A DNA stretch of 64,000 nt from Candidatus Zixiibacteriota bacterium (lineage in GTDB: Bacteria; Zixibacteria; MSB-5A5; JAABVY01). Location of the stretch: positions 1-64,000 of the forward strand of contig DSEQ01000039.1 in NCBI GenBank assembly GCA_011056555.1. The letters run 5' to 3'. How positions within the stretch are numbered: position 1 is the stretch's first letter; the number at the start of each line of letters is the position of its first letter. The notes below the pieces were generated by a model. The model was not told the DNA's origin. It saw nothing but the letters and a program-made list of their open reading frames with translations, and searched no databases. A program made the position numbers and the translations under genes. Positions 16,216 through 25,102 of this stretch are shown here, one piece after another.

Positions 16216-16548
16216 AAGATGTCAAAATCGCTTTTTCCCTTTTGAATGTCAACCGGATAAAATTGCTATTCTCACCAGTATTATCAGGATTGTTCATTCA
16301 ATACATAAAACTCCTGGGCGATCAAAAATCGCTCATATGCCGGATGTCCGGGAGAATTTCAACGGCTGGCTTGAATGAAAAAGCCTTTCAGATTGGCCAG
16401 ACTCACTGTGCGGCTCTATCATACAAAATGCCCGTATCCCCGTCAATCCTGACCAAATCAGGAAACAATGCCGATAAAAACGGGTTTGAAAAATAGGCCG
16501 AATTTACTAAATTGTGTATTAAAGTATTCAATACAATATGGAGGAATT
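16216..16548. other. Intergenic region between divergent MATE and M16 genes
   Basis: 333 bases with no supported gene. It must contain both promoters. TACAAT lies at 16531-16536, just before the M16 ribosome site, without a convincing -35. Short frames through it lack ribosome sites and recognisable products. Confidence 0.5.
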
Positions 16549-18102
16549 ATGACGACTTCTGCAAAAACATTTTTTGTTCTGCCGCTTTTAATCATCGCTT
16601 TATTCACACTATTAAATGCAGAACAGCTTAATATCGATGTAAAAGAGCACGTGCTCGACAATGGCATGAAAATCCTTGTGGTTGAAAATCATGATGCCCC
16701 GGTTTTCTCAACCATCGTTAGAGTAAAGGTGGGGGCTGTGGATGAACGTCCCGGCCAGACCGGACTTTCACACTTTCTTGAGCACATGATGTTCAAAGGC
16801 ACGAAGATATTCGGCACCACCGATTACGAGGCCGAGGAAAACCTTATGGCGCAGATTGATTCAATCGGCGAGCTCTTGATGGACGAATGGCGAAAGCTGC
16901 AGGATCCCATGAATTATCCTCCCGATTCCACCCGCTACAAGGAATTGAGAGACCAGATTGCGAAGATTCAGGAGTCGCAGAAAGAGCATATAGTCAAGGA
17001 TGAGCTCTGGGAAACGTATCTGAAGCATGGCGGTACGATGCTGAATGCCTCCACAGGTGATGACGGCACCCAGTACTATGTCTCGCTGCCCTCCAATCGT
17101 CTGGAGCTCTGGATGCTAATGGAATCGGACCGCTTCAAAAACATGGTCTTTAGAGAATTCTATTCCGAGCGTGATGTGGTTTATGAAGAGAGGCGTATGC
17201 GTACGGACAACAGTGCCTGGGGCAAGCTCTACGAGCAATTTTCCGCGACGGCATTCACCTCCAGCGCCTACCAGCATCCGGTGGTGGGATGGGCCTCGGA
17301 TATCGAAAGCTGGGATCATGAGCTCCTGAAGGAATATTTTGAGAACTATTATACACCCAATAATACAGTTGCGGTGATCGCCGGCGATGTTAATCCCGAG
17401 GAGGTTTTTTCACTGGCAGAAAAATATTTCGGGGACTGGGAACGCGGTCCCGAGCCTCCCCGCCAGACAACATTCGAACCGGAGCAGAAAGGTGAGAGGC
17501 GTGTTACGGTCGAATTTGATGCCAACCCGATGCTTTTGATCGGCTATCATATCCCCGCGGCCGGCCATCCGGATATGGCCGCCCTCGATGCGCTCTCAGA
17601 TATTCTCTCGCGTGGAAGAACCAGCAGGCTGAATAAATCAATCGTGGAGGAGCAGAAAATCGCCTCGTCAGTCTCGGCCAATTCATCCTTCTCGAGATAC
17701 CCGTCACTATTTACCTTCAGCGGCACACCTTTAAAAGGTCACACGACTCAGGAGCTGGAGGACGCGATCTACGCTGAAATCGAAAAGGTCAAGGCTGAGC
17801 CTGTTACCACATGGGAGCTGCAGAAGGTCAAGAACCAGTTTGACGCAGCCATGATCAAGTCGGTTAATTCCAACATGGGCATGTGCTGGCGCCTGGCAAA
17901 TTACGAGGCTATGGTGGGGGACTGGAGCTATATAAATGAATACTGGCAGGCTTACAAAAATGTTACTACAGAGGATATCATGCGGGTTGCCAACCAGTAT
18001 CTCAAGGAATCCAACCGGACGGTAGCGACCCTGGTCAAGCCGGATGAGGCTGGAGATGAATCCGAGGGTGCACTGAGCGAAAAAGAGAGCTCGAGCTATT
18101 AA
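16549..18102 (+). CDS. M16 zinc metallopeptidase, catalytic subunit, exported
   Basis: 517 residues from the ATG preceded by GGAGG; an earlier in-frame ATG at 16468 would bury the signal peptide (MTTSAKTFFVLPLLIIALFTLLNA). The inverted zinc motif HFLEH is at His75-Glu78-His79, and the third ligand is probably Glu213 in VVYEERRM. The N-terminal peptidase domain is longer than usual because of a charged insertion at about 100-160. The inactive-type M16C domain follows (EFDANPMLLIGYHIPA). Paired with the next gene, it resembles PqqL/processing-peptidase pairs that degrade peptides in a closed chamber. Periplasmic. Confidence 0.92.
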   Translation: MTTSAKTFFVLPLLIIALFTLLNAEQLNIDVKEHVLDNGMKILVVENHDAPVFSTIVRVKVGAVDERPGQTGLSHFLEHMMFKGTKIFGTTDYEAEENLMAQIDSIGELLMDEWRKLQDPMNYPPDSTRYKELRDQIAKIQESQKEHIVKDELWETYLKHGGTMLNASTGDDGTQYYVSLPSNRLELWMLMESDRFKNMVFREFYSERDVVYEERRMRTDNSAWGKLYEQFSATAFTSSAYQHPVVGWASDIESWDHELLKEYFENYYTPNNTVAVIAGDVNPEEVFSLAEKYFGDWERGPEPPRQTTFEPEQKGERRVTVEFDANPMLLIGYHIPAAGHPDMAALDALSDILSRGRTSRLNKSIVEEQKIASSVSANSSFSRYPSLFTFSGTPLKGHTTQELEDAIYAEIEKVKAEPVTTWELQKVKNQFDAAMIKSVNSNMGMCWRLANYEAMVGDWSYINEYWQAYKNVTTEDIMRVANQYLKESNRTVATLVKPDEAGDESEGALSEKESSSY

Positions 18103-18112
18103 AAAGGAGAGT

Positions 18113-19576
18113 ATGATGCGTTTGAGATATCTTATAACTGCGGTTTTCGTTCTGGCTCTGAATGCCGGACTTATGGCTCAGGATACCGGTACAGAAGGAG
18201 CCGAGATGATAGAGGAACTGGAGTTCCCGAAGATTACCTGGGATATTCCGGAGCTGGGTGAGGAAGTTATAGTAGATACACTGGAAAATGGTATAGTCCT
18301 ATTTATGATGGAGGACCATCGCCTCCCGGTCTTCAATATCAGCGGTATAGTCCGCACCGGTTCGATGTATGAACCGGAAGGTCTGGAGGGTGTGGCCTCG
18401 ATGACGGGTTACGTTATGCGCACGGGCGGCACAGAAACCTATGAACCGGATTCACTGAATGCCCTTCTTGAATATCTGGCGGCCTCGATTGAAACCTGGA
18501 TTTACAATGAACAGGGCGGATTATCTTTGAATTGCCTTTCCAAAGATGTTGACAGACTGCTTCCGGTTTTAGCCGACGTTGTCATGAACCCGGAATTCCG
18601 GCAGGATAAGATCGATCTGGAGAAGGACAAGATCAAGGAGAACATTATTCGCCGCAATGATAATCCCAGCAGGATCGCTTCCCGGGAGTTCGATCATCTG
18701 GTTTACGGAGATCATTATTACGGACGGATTCTGGAATGGGAGACTGTCGAAGCTGTCACCCGTCAGGATATGATTGATTTTCATGGCAAATATTTTGTGC
18801 CCAACAACATCTGGCTGGGTATTACGGGCGATTTCGATATGGCCGATATCAAAGCGAAATTAAATGAGGTATTTGCAGGCTGGCAGCCCTCAGAGATAGA
18901 TTTTCCGGAAGATCCCGAAGTAGAGAAGGAATACAAGCCGGGAGTATACCTGATCGATAAGGAGCTGAGCCAGAGTGTAATAAATTTCGGGCATTTAGGA
19001 ATTACTCAATACAATCCGGATCGATATGCAATTGCTGTGATGAACTATATTCTGGGGGGCGGGTCTTTCACCTCGCGTATGACCTCTGTGGTGCGGTCCG
19101 ATATGGGGTTGGCGTACTCGGTCGGTTCCAGGTTTGAGACCGATACACGTGATCTTGGCCAGTTCTATGCCTACTGCCAGACCAAGACCGAGACCACCTA
19201 CAAAGCCATATATAATATGCTCGATCAGATCAAAAAAATCCGCGAAAGCGAGGTTACAGATTATGAGCTCAATTCGGCAAAAGATTCCTACATAAACCGC
19301 TTCGTTTTCAATTTTACCGATCCGGCTGCAATCGTGCGTCAATTGATGAATTTGGAATATGACGGTATGCCGCGTGACTTCTACAAGAACTATATCGCCA
19401 ACATTCAAGCGGTTACAAAAGATGATGTGCTGCGTGTGGCCAAAGAGTATCTTCACCCGGACAAGATGAGCTATATCATTGTCGGCAACACCTCCGAAAT
19501 CGCCGACCAGTTAAAAGAGTTCGGCGAGGTGACCTTCATCGAACTGCAGGAGCCGATAGTAGATGCGGATATGTAA
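18113..19576 (+). CDS. M16 family peptidase, non-catalytic partner, exported
   Basis: 487 residues with a signal peptide ending near GLMAQ. Both M16 halves are present (LENGIVLFMMEDHRLPVF and YNPDRYAIAVMNYILGGGSF), with the substrate-side DMGLAYSVGS in the C-terminal half. Where HxxEH should be, the sequence is SMTGY (96-100), so no zinc can bind. It starts 10 bases after the first M16 gene with AAAGGAG, so the two are made together and probably form a heterodimer in which this subunit helps bind substrate. A terminator follows. Confidence 0.92.
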   Translation: MMRLRYLITAVFVLALNAGLMAQDTGTEGAEMIEELEFPKITWDIPELGEEVIVDTLENGIVLFMMEDHRLPVFNISGIVRTGSMYEPEGLEGVASMTGYVMRTGGTETYEPDSLNALLEYLAASIETWIYNEQGGLSLNCLSKDVDRLLPVLADVVMNPEFRQDKIDLEKDKIKENIIRRNDNPSRIASREFDHLVYGDHYYGRILEWETVEAVTRQDMIDFHGKYFVPNNIWLGITGDFDMADIKAKLNEVFAGWQPSEIDFPEDPEVEKEYKPGVYLIDKELSQSVINFGHLGITQYNPDRYAIAVMNYILGGGSFTSRMTSVVRSDMGLAYSVGSRFETDTRDLGQFYAYCQTKTETTYKAIYNMLDQIKKIRESEVTDYELNSAKDSYINRFVFNFTDPAAIVRQLMNLEYDGMPRDFYKNYIANIQAVTKDDVLRVAKEYLHPDKMSYIIVGNTSEIADQLKEFGEVTFIELQEPIVDADM

Positions 19577-19612
19577 TTTCGTTGAATGATTTTCATCCGT
19601 GAATTTAAGACA

Positions 19613-19645
19613 GGCGGAATTCCTGAGCGATTCCGCCTTTCCATT
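19613..19645 (+). terminator. Rho-independent terminator of the M16 operon
   Basis: GGCGGAAT and ATTCCGCC form an 8-bp stem with a 9-base loop, followed by TTTCCATTTTT. It lies about 37 bases after the second M16 stop codon. Confidence 0.8.
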
Positions 19646-19783
19646 TTTAGTTGGTGGTATAGATTCCCCGTGAACCCCCATTTTCTATGCAAACCGGGAG
19701 AAATGCCGGCACAAGATAGGGATTGTCGAGACTGCTCATGGATTCTGTGTTATGATTTATCGTTGCGCGGAAAAAATAGCTGC

Positions 19784-20893
19784 TCAATCACGAATTTCTA
19801 TCGGAGGCTGGTGGGATTTTAGGCGCTGGGCGGTTTCGAACATGGCAGGTACGGGATTAATATTACGGTAACCGAGCTTCTGCATTGCAAGGAGATTGCC
19901 TAATCCCATACGGGCATTTTCGAATTCCCTCACTCGTCCCGCCAATTTGCGCAAAGCTTTCAGCTGATCCTTGTTGATAATATGGGCTTCTTCGCCCTCA
20001 CCGAGCAGGATGGCGATATCGTGGTAAAATGTCTGCCAGATTGTCAAAAGATTTTCCAGCCGGGCTTTATCGCGCAAATTGACCAGCCCCAGAAACTCCA
20101 TCCAGAAGGATTGAAGTGGATGGCTCAGGAGGTATCCCAATAGCATGATCGCGGTATCGCGCTCCTCGAAGAAATCGGATTGCATGAGCTGTTCGGCACG
20201 GCTTATTGAGCCTGAGGCAAGCGAAGTTACAAGGTCGGCCCGGGTTTCATCGAGATCTCTACCCCTGACAAGATAGTCCTTTATAAAATCGGGACTTACT
20301 CTTTTGAAGCGGATTTTCTGGCAGCGGGAGCGGATCGTCTCCGGCATGCGGTCGAAATTGTCGGTTAAGAGCATCAAAAGGCTGTTGGGCGGAGGTTCCT
20401 CGATCGTCTTGAGCAGGATATCGAAGCTGTTGCGGGGCATGGTTTCTGCTTTCTCGAAAATTCCAACTCGATATTTGCCCTCGACAGGGTATTTGTAAAG
20501 ATTTTTTTGAAATGCTTTTACATTCTGAACTAAGATATTACTGACCTGCTCGAATTCAACTGGCAGATAAGGCTCTGCAATCTTGGACCGTATGAAATGC
20601 TCTATGTATTCTTCTTTGACTTTTTCAGCTGGCTTTTCTTTTATTTTTTTAGGCATCGGCATGGGGAAAACGATCATCAAATCCGGATGTACCAGCTTTC
20701 GCACACGCATTGCCGCTGACTCGTCATACGCGCTGTTCTTTCTGGATAGTATTTCGGCGGCGATTTCAACCGCCGCCTGCCATTTGCCCGATCCGGGCGG
20801 ACCGTAAAACAGATAACTCGAGGCCAGACGGTTGTTTTCTATCAGGCGGTTGAAAATTTCGCCGATTCGGGGCTGTATCGCGGTCTCGATCAT
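19784..20893 (-). CDS. holB: DNA polymerase III delta' subunit (clamp loader)
   Basis: 369 residues. AAA+ fold: Walker A-like GPPGSGKW near residue 31-38, the helix ILLKTIEEPP, sensor-1-like LMLLTDN, and MPETIRSRCQKIRF with the SRC arginine finger, all in the delta' arrangement. An unusual Lys/Pro-rich insertion (PMPKKIKEKPAEKVKEEY, ~77-95) replaces the zinc-binding segment found in many homologues. It opens the sliding clamp with tau/gamma and delta. It is the last gene after ftsE-ftsX-envC, 49 bases downstream of envC, which is an unexpected division/replication pairing. Confidence 0.88.
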   Translation of the reverse strand: MIETAIQPRIGEIFNRLIENNRLASSYLFYGPPGSGKWQAAVEIAAEILSRKNSAYDESAAMRVRKLVHPDLMIVFPMPMPKKIKEKPAEKVKEEYIEHFIRSKIAEPYLPVEFEQVSNILVQNVKAFQKNLYKYPVEGKYRVGIFEKAETMPRNSFDILLKTIEEPPPNSLLMLLTDNFDRMPETIRSRCQKIRFKRVSPDFIKDYLVRGRDLDETRADLVTSLASGSISRAEQLMQSDFFEERDTAIMLLGYLLSHPLQSFWMEFLGLVNLRDKARLENLLTIWQTFYHDIAILLGEGEEAHIINKDQLKALRKLAGRVREFENARMGLGNLLAMQKLGYRNINPVPAMFETAQRLKSHQPPIEIRD

Positions 20894-20942
20894 GCAGCCA
20901 AGATAAGAAAATCCGACAGTTTTGAAAATAACATTTTGAAAA

Positions 20943-22046
20943 TTACATCAGCCACTCGATTGGATCGTAAGACTGGTCTCTTTTGCGTATCCCAAAAAAT
21001 AGTATTGGGCCGACATTTGATCCGGTCTCACCGGAATAACCCAGGATTTCACCGCGTTCGACATTTTCTCCGACAGAGCGGCTCATTCGGGACAGATGCC
21101 CATAGAGAGTGTACCAGCCCTTGCCGTGATCGACAATGACCATGTTGCCGTACCCGCGAAGGTAGGCGGCATGAGCGACAATTCCAGCCGCCGAGGAAAT
21201 AACCTCGGTACCGGCGGGGACTTTGATCTGTATTCCCGGCGAAAATGTTTCAGTATTTGTGGTTTTATCATGTTCCCGTCCGAAATGCCTGACTATTTTC
21301 CCCCTGACCGGCCAGATCAGCCTGCCTCGCAGCGATTGGAAATCGATCAGATGAGAGATCGATTGAAGTCTTTCGGTCAGATTGGCGAGCTGCTCCTGGT
21401 CCTTCTGAGTCTCTTTCAGGTACTGGCTCTTCAGTTCGACGTCCTGATCGATACGGGAAAGCAGACGCGATTTATCCTTCCTGCGCATCTCCAGTATGCT
21501 CTCCTCAACATTTTTGCGCTCCATCAATTTTTCAGTCTGGCGGCGGGTAAAGATCAGGCGTTCCTGGTTCTGTTCCAGTTCGGTTTTCATCAGGCTGATG
21601 CTGTCCAGCTGCGATTTCATGAAGTTGACCGTTGTCTTGAAATAGTGAAGCTGCCGGGCGGCCTTGCGGATATCGCCGGCCGTGAAGACGGCGGCCGGGG
21701 CCGGCTGATAATTTATATAGAAGCTCTTGAGATTCTTTGCCAGCCTGTTTCTCATTTGTTCCAGCCTGACCCTGCTGGAATCAATCAGGACGTCCAGACC
21801 GTCGAGTTCCTTTGCCATCGCCCTCATCTGGCGCTCCAACCTTCTTATCAGGCGGGAGGTGAGATTCAACTGCTCATCGATCAGATAAAGCTGTTCCACC
21901 TCGGACTGCTTCAATTCCAGAAGACTGTCGATCAGCTCCTTCTCCATGCTCAGTGAATCAATTGCGCGGGGATCTTCCTGGGCAATCAGTCTATATGCCG
22001 AAGCGAGAAGCAGGATCGTTAATAATGTGAGCGAGAACTTATTCAT
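20943..22046 (-). CDS. envC: EnvC-like murein hydrolase activator with degenerate LytM domain
   Basis: 367 residues: a Sec signal (MNKFSLTLLTILLLASAYRLIA), a long coiled coil (~30-240) rich in Leu/Glu/Arg heptads, then a LytM (M23) domain from RLIWPVRGKIVRHFG. Active M23 enzymes carry HxxxD and HxH; here the first motif is SPGIQI and the late HLHFG is ILFFGIR, while YGHLS is kept. Loss of zinc ligands is normal for EnvC/NlpD, which activate cell-wall amidases rather than cut peptidoglycan. Its start overlaps the end of ftsX by 8 bases. With FtsEX it should control septal wall splitting in the periplasm. Confidence 0.92.
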   Translation of the reverse strand: MNKFSLTLLTILLLASAYRLIAQEDPRAIDSLSMEKELIDSLLELKQSEVEQLYLIDEQLNLTSRLIRRLERQMRAMAKELDGLDVLIDSSRVRLEQMRNRLAKNLKSFYINYQPAPAAVFTAGDIRKAARQLHYFKTTVNFMKSQLDSISLMKTELEQNQERLIFTRRQTEKLMERKNVEESILEMRRKDKSRLLSRIDQDVELKSQYLKETQKDQEQLANLTERLQSISHLIDFQSLRGRLIWPVRGKIVRHFGREHDKTTNTETFSPGIQIKVPAGTEVISSAAGIVAHAAYLRGYGNMVIVDHGKGWYTLYGHLSRMSRSVGENVERGEILGYSGETGSNVGPILFFGIRKRDQSYDPIEWLM

Positions 22047-22881
22047 ATAACGGAATCTTCATCGGTTTAAAAATTGTCAGCAATACCGAAATGGCTGTAA
22101 ACGATATTATAATAGCGATAACATGCTGTGGTTCGAAATAGCGGACTGCTATAAAATATTTTGAGATGATCGATGCGGCAATCGCCAGGATTATCAGACC
22201 CATAATACTCGTGATAAGAGCGGAAATCAATGACCAGATATAGACCGGCAGCCTCAGGTTAAAGCGGGACATGCCCAAAAGGTGCAGCTTGCCTGCGGTT
22301 CCCTGGTGTTTGAGCCAGAGGTGATTTAAGATCATATACAGGAGCAGTATGTAGGCGACCAGAACCAGTATCAGGAATGCGCTGGTTATACGCAGAAAAA
22401 TTTCGTTGAATCTCTCCAGTTCTTCCAGCCACTCCCCGGCAAACACACCTTTTTCGACATAGTCGAATAACTCCACCTGCCGTTTAAGAATTTCCAGGTA
22501 GGTGCGGCTTTTATAGCTGTCGGCGGGATAGAATATGATACTGGCCGGGAGAGGGTTGTAGCCCAGCACCTCGGTCAGATCCTCCCCCAGTATATTGGAC
22601 ATTCGATCCAGCGCATCCTCACGCGTAACCATCTCCAGGCTGTCAAAGGCGGGCTGCTGGGTCAGAAAGCGCTGAAGCGAATCGATATCCTCCGGAAGCG
22701 CCGCATCCTTCAGGAATATTTCCAGAGCATATCGGCCTTCAATACCCTGTGTAGCCTCCTGGAGATTGTAGCCCACCAGCAGAAATGCGAAACCGATCAG
22801 GAGGATCAGCGACAGCGGCAGGGCCGATTTCAATATCAGCCATTTGTATTTATTTAGAAATCCCAGGCACTGGTTGAACAT
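22039..22881 (-). CDS. ftsX: Cell division protein FtsX (ABC-type permease)
   Basis: 280 residues with four membrane segments: one near 15-35, then three in the C-terminal half around 170-270. The large periplasmic loop between the first two has FtsX-like REDALDRMSNILGED and NPLPASIIFYP. FtsX relays ATP-driven changes of FtsE to EnvC through this loop. Coupled to both neighbours: 3 bases from ftsE and an 8-base overlap with envC. The usual N-terminal cytoplasmic extension is short. Confidence 0.93.
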   Translation of the reverse strand: MFNQCLGFLNKYKWLILKSALPLSLILLIGFAFLLVGYNLQEATQGIEGRYALEIFLKDAALPEDIDSLQRFLTQQPAFDSLEMVTREDALDRMSNILGEDLTEVLGYNPLPASIIFYPADSYKSRTYLEILKRQVELFDYVEKGVFAGEWLEELERFNEIFLRITSAFLILVLVAYILLLYMILNHLWLKHQGTAGKLHLLGMSRFNLRLPVYIWSLISALITSIMGLIILAIAASIISKYFIAVRYFEPQHVIAIIISFTAISVLLTIFKPMKIPLYE

Positions 22882-22884
22882 AAT

Positions 22885-23523
22885 CTACCTCGTTAAGTCT
22901 ATCTCGGGCCAGCCCAGGTGATCGCGGACCTCGGGGCGCGAGAAGGTTGCCAGCACCGATGAACCGGAATTTACCATGGCCCTGAACTTCTCCGCCACCC
23001 ATTCGACAGTATCATCATCCAGGGCGGCAAAAGGCTGGTCGCATATAATCAGGCGCGGGGATTTCATCATGATACGCAGGATTTCGATCATACGCATCTC
23101 ACCCCAGGAAAGAGCGCTCAATCTTTTATTTCTGAGCCCCGAGAAACCGGTTTCATAGAGTGTGCTGATGATTTCGGATTTGGCATGTTTCTGGCCTGAT
23201 AATCTCAGATATACACTGATATTTTGCATCAGGTTCATATCCTCGAAGACCACAGGTTCCTCCATCTGAAAACCGATTTCCCGCCTCAGGTCTGTCATTT
23301 TAGCTTTGGAAAGGCGCTTGATATCTTTGCCAAGAACTTCGACCCTGCCGCTGTAATGTCTGACTAATCCCAGGAGTATTTTTACCAGTGAAGACTTGCC
23401 GGAACCGTTGGGACCATAAATCAGTATCCCGGAGGAATCATTAAGCTCGAGTGAGAAATCCTTATACAGAGCGCGGCCGTTGGGCAGCCTGTAAGTCAGT
23501 TTATCTACGTTCAGAATTGCCAT
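22885..23523 (-). CDS. ftsE: FtsE-like ATP-binding protein with altered catalytic residues
   Basis: 212 residues from the chosen ATG; an in-frame ATG at 23592 would add 23 unrelated residues. No strong ribosome site supports either start. Walker A is intact (GPNGSGKSS, 37-45) and the Q-loop Gln86 is present. The signature is LSWGE (138-142) instead of LSGGQ/E. Walker B is LIICDQPF, with Gln163 replacing the catalytic Glu. The switch His is Phe194 (LATFS). Normal FtsE has ADEPTGNLD and a THD histidine. ATP binding looks possible but hydrolysis doubtful. The context (ftsX, envC) fixes the identity. Confidence 0.88.
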   Translation of the reverse strand: MAILNVDKLTYRLPNGRALYKDFSLELNDSSGILIYGPNGSGKSSLVKILLGLVRHYSGRVEVLGKDIKRLSKAKMTDLRREIGFQMEEPVVFEDMNLMQNISVYLRLSGQKHAKSEIISTLYETGFSGLRNKRLSALSWGEMRMIEILRIMMKSPRLIICDQPFAALDDDTVEWVAEKFRAMVNSGSSVLATFSRPEVRDHLGWPEIDLTR

Positions 23524-23621
23524 CAGATAATGATAAATAAAAAAAACGCCCTGTGGCAAGGGATTTTGGTTGACATTAACTCCTCCCGGCATAGCTTTAT
23601 AGCTCTGAAGGAGAATACCTT

Positions 23622-24566
23622 ATGAAAAATGTTTTGTGTCTTTTATCGTTCTGTTTAATACTCATTGGTTGCGGGGGCAAGAGAGCCACCGAAATGGTCT
23701 GGGAATTTCAAAATCCAAACATAGAAGAAAATATCAGGAGCATCAGTTTCGGCAACGGCGATCATGGCTGGGCTATAACCGAAAGCGGCACATTGCTGTC
23801 GACCGAGGATGCCGGTAAGACATGGGTGAGCACCAAGATTTCAGATAAAAAGCTGACGGCTGTGGCGGCGATTGATGACAAGACATTCTGGGTCGCGGGT
23901 GAGATGGGCGCGCTGTATGCCTCGATGGAGGGTTCAAGATCAGTTGCGGATCGTTCCCTGGATGAGGATGTCGATTTTGTGGATATGGCTTTTTGGGACA
24001 AGGATAACGGTGTTATCATTGGCAATCGTTTTGATGAGCGCGACAGCGTTACCTATGGCACAGTTTTCAGAACCGATAACGGCGGGCAGAACTGGAATGA
24101 GGCGTATGTCGCTATGGACAGCGTGACCTGCCTGTATATCCTGGACGAGCAGCTGGGATGGATCGGCACAGCCGGGCATGTCTGGACTACCAGTGATGCC
24201 GGAGCGAACTGGGAGGACAATTATCTGGGCAGCGAAATCAGCATCAACGATATGCATTACGATGAATTTAATTCCGGATGGCTGGTGGGCGACAGCGGTA
24301 CCTATTATACCTCGCAGGACGGCGGGTGGTCATGGGATGACCGCGGGGGACAGTTTCCGAACGTGAATCTGTATGATATTGTCTTTATAGACCGCTTCAG
24401 CGGATTTATAGTGGGTGAGGGCGGGATGATAATGATGAGCGTAGACGGCGGCAATACCTGGCAGTTTGACGACAACATGACCACCAACACTCTTCATGAC
24501 ATCACCTTTGATGGTAGCAAACTCTGGATATGCGGCGACAGCGGCACCATCATTTTTGTGCATTAG
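23622..24566 (+). CDS. Ycf48-like beta-propeller lipoprotein
   Basis: 314 residues. A signal peptide with a lipobox (LIGC, Cys17) is followed by about six blades of a Ycf48/BNR-type propeller, each with an Asp-x-Gly-x-x-Trp turn: STEDAGKTWVS, RTDNGGQNWNE, TTSDAGANWED, TSQDGGWSWDD and SVDGGNTWQF. Ycf48 helps photosystem II assembly in cyanobacteria; relatives in non-phototrophs are periplasmic proteins of unknown role, often with S9 or M16 peptidases in the same genomes. AAGGAG precedes the ATG. Divergent from ftsE. Confidence 0.87.
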   Translation: MKNVLCLLSFCLILIGCGGKRATEMVWEFQNPNIEENIRSISFGNGDHGWAITESGTLLSTEDAGKTWVSTKISDKKLTAVAAIDDKTFWVAGEMGALYASMEGSRSVADRSLDEDVDFVDMAFWDKDNGVIIGNRFDERDSVTYGTVFRTDNGGQNWNEAYVAMDSVTCLYILDEQLGWIGTAGHVWTTSDAGANWEDNYLGSEISINDMHYDEFNSGWLVGDSGTYYTSQDGGWSWDDRGGQFPNVNLYDIVFIDRFSGFIVGEGGMIMMSVDGGNTWQFDDNMTTNTLHDITFDGSKLWICGDSGTIIFVH

Positions 24567-24750
24567 CTCTTTTGCTGTACTCTGCTTTGTAAATTTTGAG
24601 GGAAAGTCTCAACAGCTGCGCTTCAGCAACTCTGCTTTTGACAAAGCGGAGTGCCCAATGCAACCAATTCATTTTAATCTTTTTTCTTGAATAAAATCCT
24701 CTGGATAGCCATATATGTACTATAATATATTGTTCCGAAAGGAGAGCTAA

Positions 24751-25044
24751 ATGGGTTATGCTGGAGGTGCGGCAGGCGGTGCGGCCGCGGCCGCTGCAGC
24801 AATTGCCAATGCGATAAAATCTTCCGGGGCTATAGTCAGTCTGGAGCCGGAGGAATTTCAGAGGATACTCTCTCGTGCGGATGCTCCCTTGATTGTGCAT
24901 ACGCGTGCCGGATGGCCGAAAAAAACAGACCGGTATTTGACGTCGTATAAGGGTCTGTTCTTTTACACCAAATCCGACAAGCCGCTTATGCTGCCCAGCG
25001 GCGCCGAACTGGTGGAATCAAATAAGATCATGATTCCGGGCTAA
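24751..25044 (+). CDS. Small protein with a Gly/Ala-rich N-terminus, function unknown
   Basis: 97 residues. The first 20 (MGYAGGAAGGAAAAAAAIAN) are Gly/Ala only and then turn into an amphipathic start. The rest is a compact alpha/beta-looking domain (IVSLEPEEFQRILSRADAPLIV, then SYKGLFFYTKSDKPLMLPSGAELVESNKIMIPG). I recall similar small proteins with the same SYKGL and IPG ends in other bacteria, but no function. Real-gene evidence: a perfect AAAGGAG site and a good -10-like TATAAT just upstream. The Gly/Ala stretch could be a membrane-inserting helix. No operon partner. Confidence 0.75.
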   Translation: MGYAGGAAGGAAAAAAAIANAIKSSGAIVSLEPEEFQRILSRADAPLIVHTRAGWPKKTDRYLTSYKGLFFYTKSDKPLMLPSGAELVESNKIMIPG

Positions 25045-25047
25045 GAT

Positions 25048-25081
25048 AAAAAAGGCAGGGCCAGAATTTAGCGTGCCTGCC
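25048..25081 (-). terminator. Terminator of the N-acetyltransferase gene
   Basis: Read on the minus strand, GGCAGG pairs with CCTGCC across a ~15-base loop and runs into TTTTTT. It sits just after the acetyltransferase stop and directly behind the small protein's stop, so it may serve both genes. Confidence 0.6.
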
Positions 25082-25102
25082 CGGGTCTAATTTTGAACAA
25101 AA

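Noticed and set aside
23524-23592. 23-residue N-terminal extension of FtsE from the ATG at 23592
   Set aside because: The extra residues have no family similarity and would overlap the control region of the divergent lipoprotein gene.
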